DNA of 64,000 bases from Adineta steineri (lineage: Eukaryota; Rotifera; Eurotatoria; Adinetida; Adinetidae): NCBI GenBank assembly GCA_905250115.1, contig CAJNOI010000248.1:44641-108640 (forward strand), in the 5' to 3' direction. The notes under the pieces were generated by a model that did not search any database, was not told where the DNA came from, and saw only the letters and a program-made list of their open reading frames with translations. Below, one piece after another: positions 60,216 to 64,000 of this stretch; the stretch's first letter is position 1, and every line of letters starts with the position of its first letter. The position numbers were made by a program, and so were the translations under genes.

Positions 60216-62108
60216 ATGAGAAATCACATGTCATCTATTCTTATCGGTATGTTTTGCTAATCACAACAAAAAACTATAAGTTTGATTGTTGATTTTTTTT
60301 GATAGTTCTTCTCCATACATTAATCTTATGTCGATCTCAGATCATAAATTTTCAGTGCAATTTTGACACTACTCCACTAACAGGTGATTGTCAATTCATA
60401 TCAACAACAGGTGGTCCAGCTATGACTGCAGATACTGGTCCTGATGCCGCTGCTACAGCTCCTAGGCAACCTTTGTCTGATGTCAAGGCAATCTGTAAGT
60501 ATATTTAGAATGAAAAAGGAAAGTAAAAGGTTATTGTTAAATGTTGTTTGTTGTGCAGCATCGCCAACAGTGCCTAACAATGAATATTGTGTGTTACCAT
60601 ATACATATACAGAAGGAGGTTGGGCTATGCATTTTTGTCGTCGTTTCACCGCCACTAATATTGCATGTCCAACTGAATCTGGTCCGGGGCAATGTAATGC
60701 AGGTTAATTGTCTTCTTATTCTTCATTCTTGTTTTTAATATTACTTCAATCAAATCTATTCGTTTTAGGAAGCTATGGTCTTATAAAACCATCAAGTATT
60801 GGTACCTTACCAATAGATGTGACATATGTTGCTAATGTTCAAAAGAGTTCAAACAGAGAACAATGTCTTGATTTCTACTATTATATAACTGATAATACGG
60901 AAAATGCTAAAATCGAGATTAGTTGGGAAAATGATGAAGAAATAGAAGCTATTACTGCGGTATCAGCAGTACCATCAGAGAATAAATGGCAACATAAACA
61001 AGTTACTTTTATGGGTCCATCATCATTATCTTCATATAAAGTAAGTAAGATTGTCATGGAATTTTAATCTCATCAATTGAAGTTGATATATGTATTTATA
61101 AAAGTATTTAATTTCATTATAGATTACTGTTAGAATCATGCGTGATACAGGAGTGTTAAACTTTTTTTTTGCATTGGATGAAATGTATATTTACGATCAG
61201 TCTTGTGGTAATGTGTTTGATATTGATAATGAATTATTTTATTTTATTTTTGTTTATTTTCATCTTCATACAGATGATCTTACAAACACAACTCCTGAAT
61301 CAATCACTACTGATGCACCAATAACAGATACCGATGCACCAACAACAGCTACTGATGCACCCACAACGGCTACTACTGCACCCACAACGGCTACTGATAC
61401 ACCAACAACGGCTACTACTGCACCCACAACGGCTACTGATGCACCAACAACGGCTACTGATGCACCAACAACGGCTACTGATGCACCAACAACGGCTACT
61501 GATGCACCAACAACAGATACCGCTGCACCAACAACATCTACTGCTGCCCTAACGACAACTACTGCTGCACCAACAACAACTACTGCAGCACAAACATCAG
61601 CTACTCCAGCACCAACTACAGCTACTGCTGCATCATCAATAGCTACGAACCCAATCAGTAGTGATACACCAACAGTGCAGTATGTATCAACATAACTATC
61701 TCGTATACGATAATATTTTTATTGTTCTAAATAGAACAAGTTCTATGGAAACTACAACAGCAAAAACTATTCCTTCAACAACATCAACAACACCCCCGAC
61801 AACTGGAAGCACGACAACACCTAACATGCCAAGTATGATCAACTCGTTGATGTATAACCATGTACCTTATATTTAATCCAATTTTCTTTTTAGCTGATAC
61901 AGATCCAAACTTAGCTCTTATTCTACCACTTGCTATTGGTATTCCTGTTTCACTTGGCATTATCGGTAGTATTGTCTACTATTTTAAAATAATCAAACCC
62001 AAACACAAAATCAATGTTAATGCTACTAGTACAACTAATGACATTCCGATGGTATCACCGAATAATACTACCGATAATAATACAACAGTGGATGCTCTGG
62101 TAGTTTAA
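60216..62108 (+). CDS. MAM-like, mucin-stalked single-pass membrane protein, copy B
   Basis: Eight exons (60216-60246, 60306-60494, 60559-60702, 60769-61040, 61123-61207, 61274-61679, 61735-61832, 61894-62108) with the same phases as copy A. The signal peptide and ectodomain (FQCNFDTTPLTGDCQF to FALDEMYIYDQSC) are diverged from copy A by many substitutions. The membrane helix and tail (LALILPLAIGIPVSLGIIGS, MVSPNNTTDNNTTVDALVV) are nearly identical. The stalk differs: exon 6 carries a long array of DAPTTAT-type heptads instead of copy A's short exon, so the protein is about 140 residues longer there. Dense Thr predicts heavy O-glycosylation. Conserved tail with diverging ectodomain suggests shared intracellular partners and different outside ligands. 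Confidence 0.82.
61306..61640 (+). repeat. In-frame 21-bp VNTR in the mucin stalk
   Basis: About fifteen units of GATGCACCAACAACGGCTAC-like sequence (21 bases, DAPTTAT). Several central copies are identical at DNA level and outer copies are degenerate (AAPTTTT, AAPTTST). Near-identical central units suggest recent slippage or unequal exchange. Confidence 0.85.
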
Positions 62109-62566
62109 GTGAATACTATTATGAACGTGCATCTAACAGTATAGTATCATCCTAATAATAAATATATAACTACACTAAAAATGGTTTTTTTGTATTGCAA
62201 GAATAAAATGAATAAATAAACTATAAATTGAAGTGTTTGTGAAATGAAAGAAAAATAATTTGAAATCTATATTAGCTTTCTGAAATATTTTTGTCTTACT
62301 TTGTGAAGTGTTGTAGTCAAATAATAGTTATGAGACAAAAGCTAGTCTTGATTTGCACGAATGCTTCAGCACAAGAAGGATAATTGAAGGGCATAATCCT
62401 TTTACATACAAGAAAAATAATTGCTTGAAAAAAATAAATTCGTTTTGATATGAACATGTCAGATACTTGTATCTTCATAATTAGTTCGAAAACATCTCTT
62501 ATAATACTGTTAATTGCTTTCATTATCTGGCAAAACTTGTTATGCTGAAATACTGTCCTAATAACT

Positions 62567-62640
62567 TAGGGTGTGGGTGCTGTCTCTGCTATGCCTTTTC
62601 CCACACTAACACTCACACTCACATTCTAGCCACCCACACT
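62567..62640. repeat. Telomere-like hairpin
   Basis: TTAGGGTGTGGGTG on the left. The right arm is extended (CCCACACTAACACTCACACTC, then CCACCCACACTC). It sits just beyond the 3' end of duplication unit 2. Confidence 0.6.
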
Positions 62641-63395
62641 CTAGTCAATAAATCTTATAAAATTCTACTATTTCATATATTCTTATCATCTAAATCTATT
62701 GATAATATATTTTGCTATTGGAGTAATCTTTCGACAAATAGTTCGATGACTAACAAAATAATCACAGCAGAAAATACATTTAATGTAGTTAAAACGCTTT
62801 GCTCACATAGATTTTTTTCACAAATCATGTTCTTATGTTGACTAGAACATTCTATTTCGAAGATTTTGTTGATATTACAGTAGATAATAGTTTACGCATG
62901 GTAGAATTGCTTTAGAATTTGATGTAAAAGGAAGATTATCAATTTGTTGTTTCGATCTCAATGTTGTTTTTTTGTTGCAAATATTTTGCATTGACGCGTC
63001 ACAATGCATGCGATTGAATTGTTCTCTGTATGAAGATTACCTATTGAATGATCCACACCCTCAAGAAAATATCCAAATACTCATTGTTATGATGGTGTAC
63101 GTGGAAGACTCCTAAGCGTCATGTGAATATACGACAAATAAAACTCTATGTGACGTTATTAGACGCGAAATATATTGTTGTCTCAATGTGTCATGTTCTC
63201 TTTCTTCGGCTTCTTTTGTTGGAAATTTTTCAGCATATTTGAAAGATTGTGGTATATAATCACTTCACTTTTACCTTTTTTCATTCATTCTTTTACCCTT
63301 CTGATATTGTTATACCGAAAAGGAGGAATTGCAGCAATAAACATATGTAGGATTCAGATCTCATACTTTCTATTTTTTAGATTATCGATATAATC
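62641..63395. other. Intergenic
   Basis: Upstream of the VWA gene. Only a single telomere-like C-arm (CCACACCCTCAAG, 63053-63065) is recognisable. Confidence 0.45.
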
Positions 63396-64000
63396 ATGGC
63401 AGAATACTTTAAACTACCGTGTTTTAATCAAGAAAATTATGTGGAAATCAAACTTCCACGACCAGAAGGATCAGCGGGGACAAATGATGGTAATGGTACT
63501 GAGATTATCTGTTGTGTTGATACAAGTGGTTCAATGGCTGGTAGTCCTATAAACAATGTCTGTGAGGTTTTACGAGATATTTATCAACGCACACAAAAAG
63601 ATTATCGTCTATTTACATATAATACACAAACAGACACTAAACGTACATTAAAAACGCTATTTGAACAAAATACTAATCTACAAGCCAGTGGTGGCACCGC
63701 ATTTGCATGTATTTTTACTTCCATTAAAGATTATCTTCTACAAAATTCATCATCAAAAAAAGCAACAACCTTTATATTTATGACTGATGGACAGGATAAT
63801 GAACCAAATAGTCAGGCATTGAAGAAGAGTATTGAAATGTTAAAATTGATTCTAAGTGGAATGACGAATGTAAGTCACTGTGCAACTACTTTTTAAATAA
63901 TTTGATGCTTTGTTCTCTTTCAGTCACCTCCCATTACATTTCATGTGATCGGCTTTGGTGAAGTTAACGATCAATTCCTTAATCAAATACGAACATTTGG
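63396..64000 (+). CDS. VWA-domain protein (5' part, runs off the window)
   Basis: Exon 1 (63396-63869) and exon 2 (63924 onward) join in phase 0. The VWA fold begins near residue 35: EIICCVDTSGSMAG contains the DxSxS MIDAS motif, GGTAF supplies the Thr, and FMTDGQDNEP gives the second Asp, so metal binding looks intact. The next exon (PPITFHVIGFGEVNDQFLNQ) is a typical VWA beta-strand and helix. There is no signal peptide, so this is an intracellular VWA protein of the type linked to ubiquitin or AAA-ATPase partners. The C-terminal domains are beyond the window. Confidence 0.82.

Larger units (their letters stand above)
58985..62550 (+). repeat. Tandem segmental duplication, unit 2
   Basis: The partner of 54185-57560. 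The 5' flank is longer here: about 1.2 kb before the ATG against about 0.74 kb in unit 1, with an extra AT-rich part at about 59460-60000. The LINE-like insert is absent, and the stalk array is expanded. Confidence 0.82.

Noticed and set aside
61334-61552. Gln/His/Leu-rich frame inside the VNTR
   Set aside because: Alternative frame of the DAPTTAT array.
1-64000. CRISPR arrays, rRNA and tRNA genes
   Set aside because: I looked for regular spacer-repeat arrays and for tRNA B-box-like GGTTCGAATCC motifs and saw none; the genome style is eukaryotic.

Overview
The window looks like nuclear DNA of a bdelloid rotifer (Adineta/Rotaria type). It is strongly AT-rich, and its genes are split by very short introns (mostly 50-70 nt) with clean gt...ag borders. 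The gene families are those that bdelloids amplify: F-box/LRR proteins, B-box proteins with a beta-propeller-like C-terminus, ART-LRR fusions and Argonautes. Short G-rich motifs match the TGTGGG telomere unit reported for bdelloids. The taxon is inferred from gene style, not from a marker gene. There are no bacterial operons, and I saw no tRNA, rRNA or CRISPR array. || Layout. 1-2.4 kb: gene-free, with one arm of a long-distance inverted repeat and a 100-N gap. 2.4-8.4 kb (+): a secreted TIL-type protease inhibitor, a B-box/propeller gene, and the polynucleotide 5'-hydroxyl-kinase NOL9/GRC3 in eight exons. 8.8-17.2 kb (-): an eight-exon Argonaute, a minisatellite, an ART-LRR fusion and a RING-LRR protein. 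17.6-21.6 kb (+): an F-box protein and an SK-type potassium channel. 22.4-28.7 kb (-): B-box/propeller, HAD phosphatase-like, short-chain dehydrogenase and S1 protease genes. 31.7-39.8 kb: a small unknown protein (-), a B-box/propeller gene (+), a frameshifted F-box gene (-), an NmrA-like gene (-) with an apparent internal deletion, and an F-box/LRR gene (-) built from identical 84-nt exons, one LRR each. || 40-51.7 kb is a decaying, repeat-rich stretch. It holds an F-box gene with an in-frame stop, a broken DNA-transposase-like gene, an orphan 3' exon, the second arm of the inverted repeat, a TRIM-like double B-box gene, a second 100-N gap and a minisatellite. 51.7-64 kb: a two-pass membrane protein, then a tandem duplication of a MAM-like, mucin-stalked, single-pass membrane protein gene (copies at 54.9-57.0 and 60.2-62.1 kb), then a VWA-domain gene that runs off the edge. 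|| Mobile DNA: two hAT-like MITEs with intact 8-bp target-site duplications; a 5'-truncated LINE-like insertion with a 16-17 bp duplication that copied a splice donor; a dispersed repeat with three copies, two of which carry the assembly gaps; and at least 14 short palindromes whose arms are telomere-like GGGTGTG/CACACCC in head-to-head polarity. The most interesting signals are this hairpin family, the Argonaute with a predicted DEDD (not DEDH) tetrad, the LINE hit on a splice donor, the one-LRR-per-exon gene, and a cluster of recently broken accessory genes.
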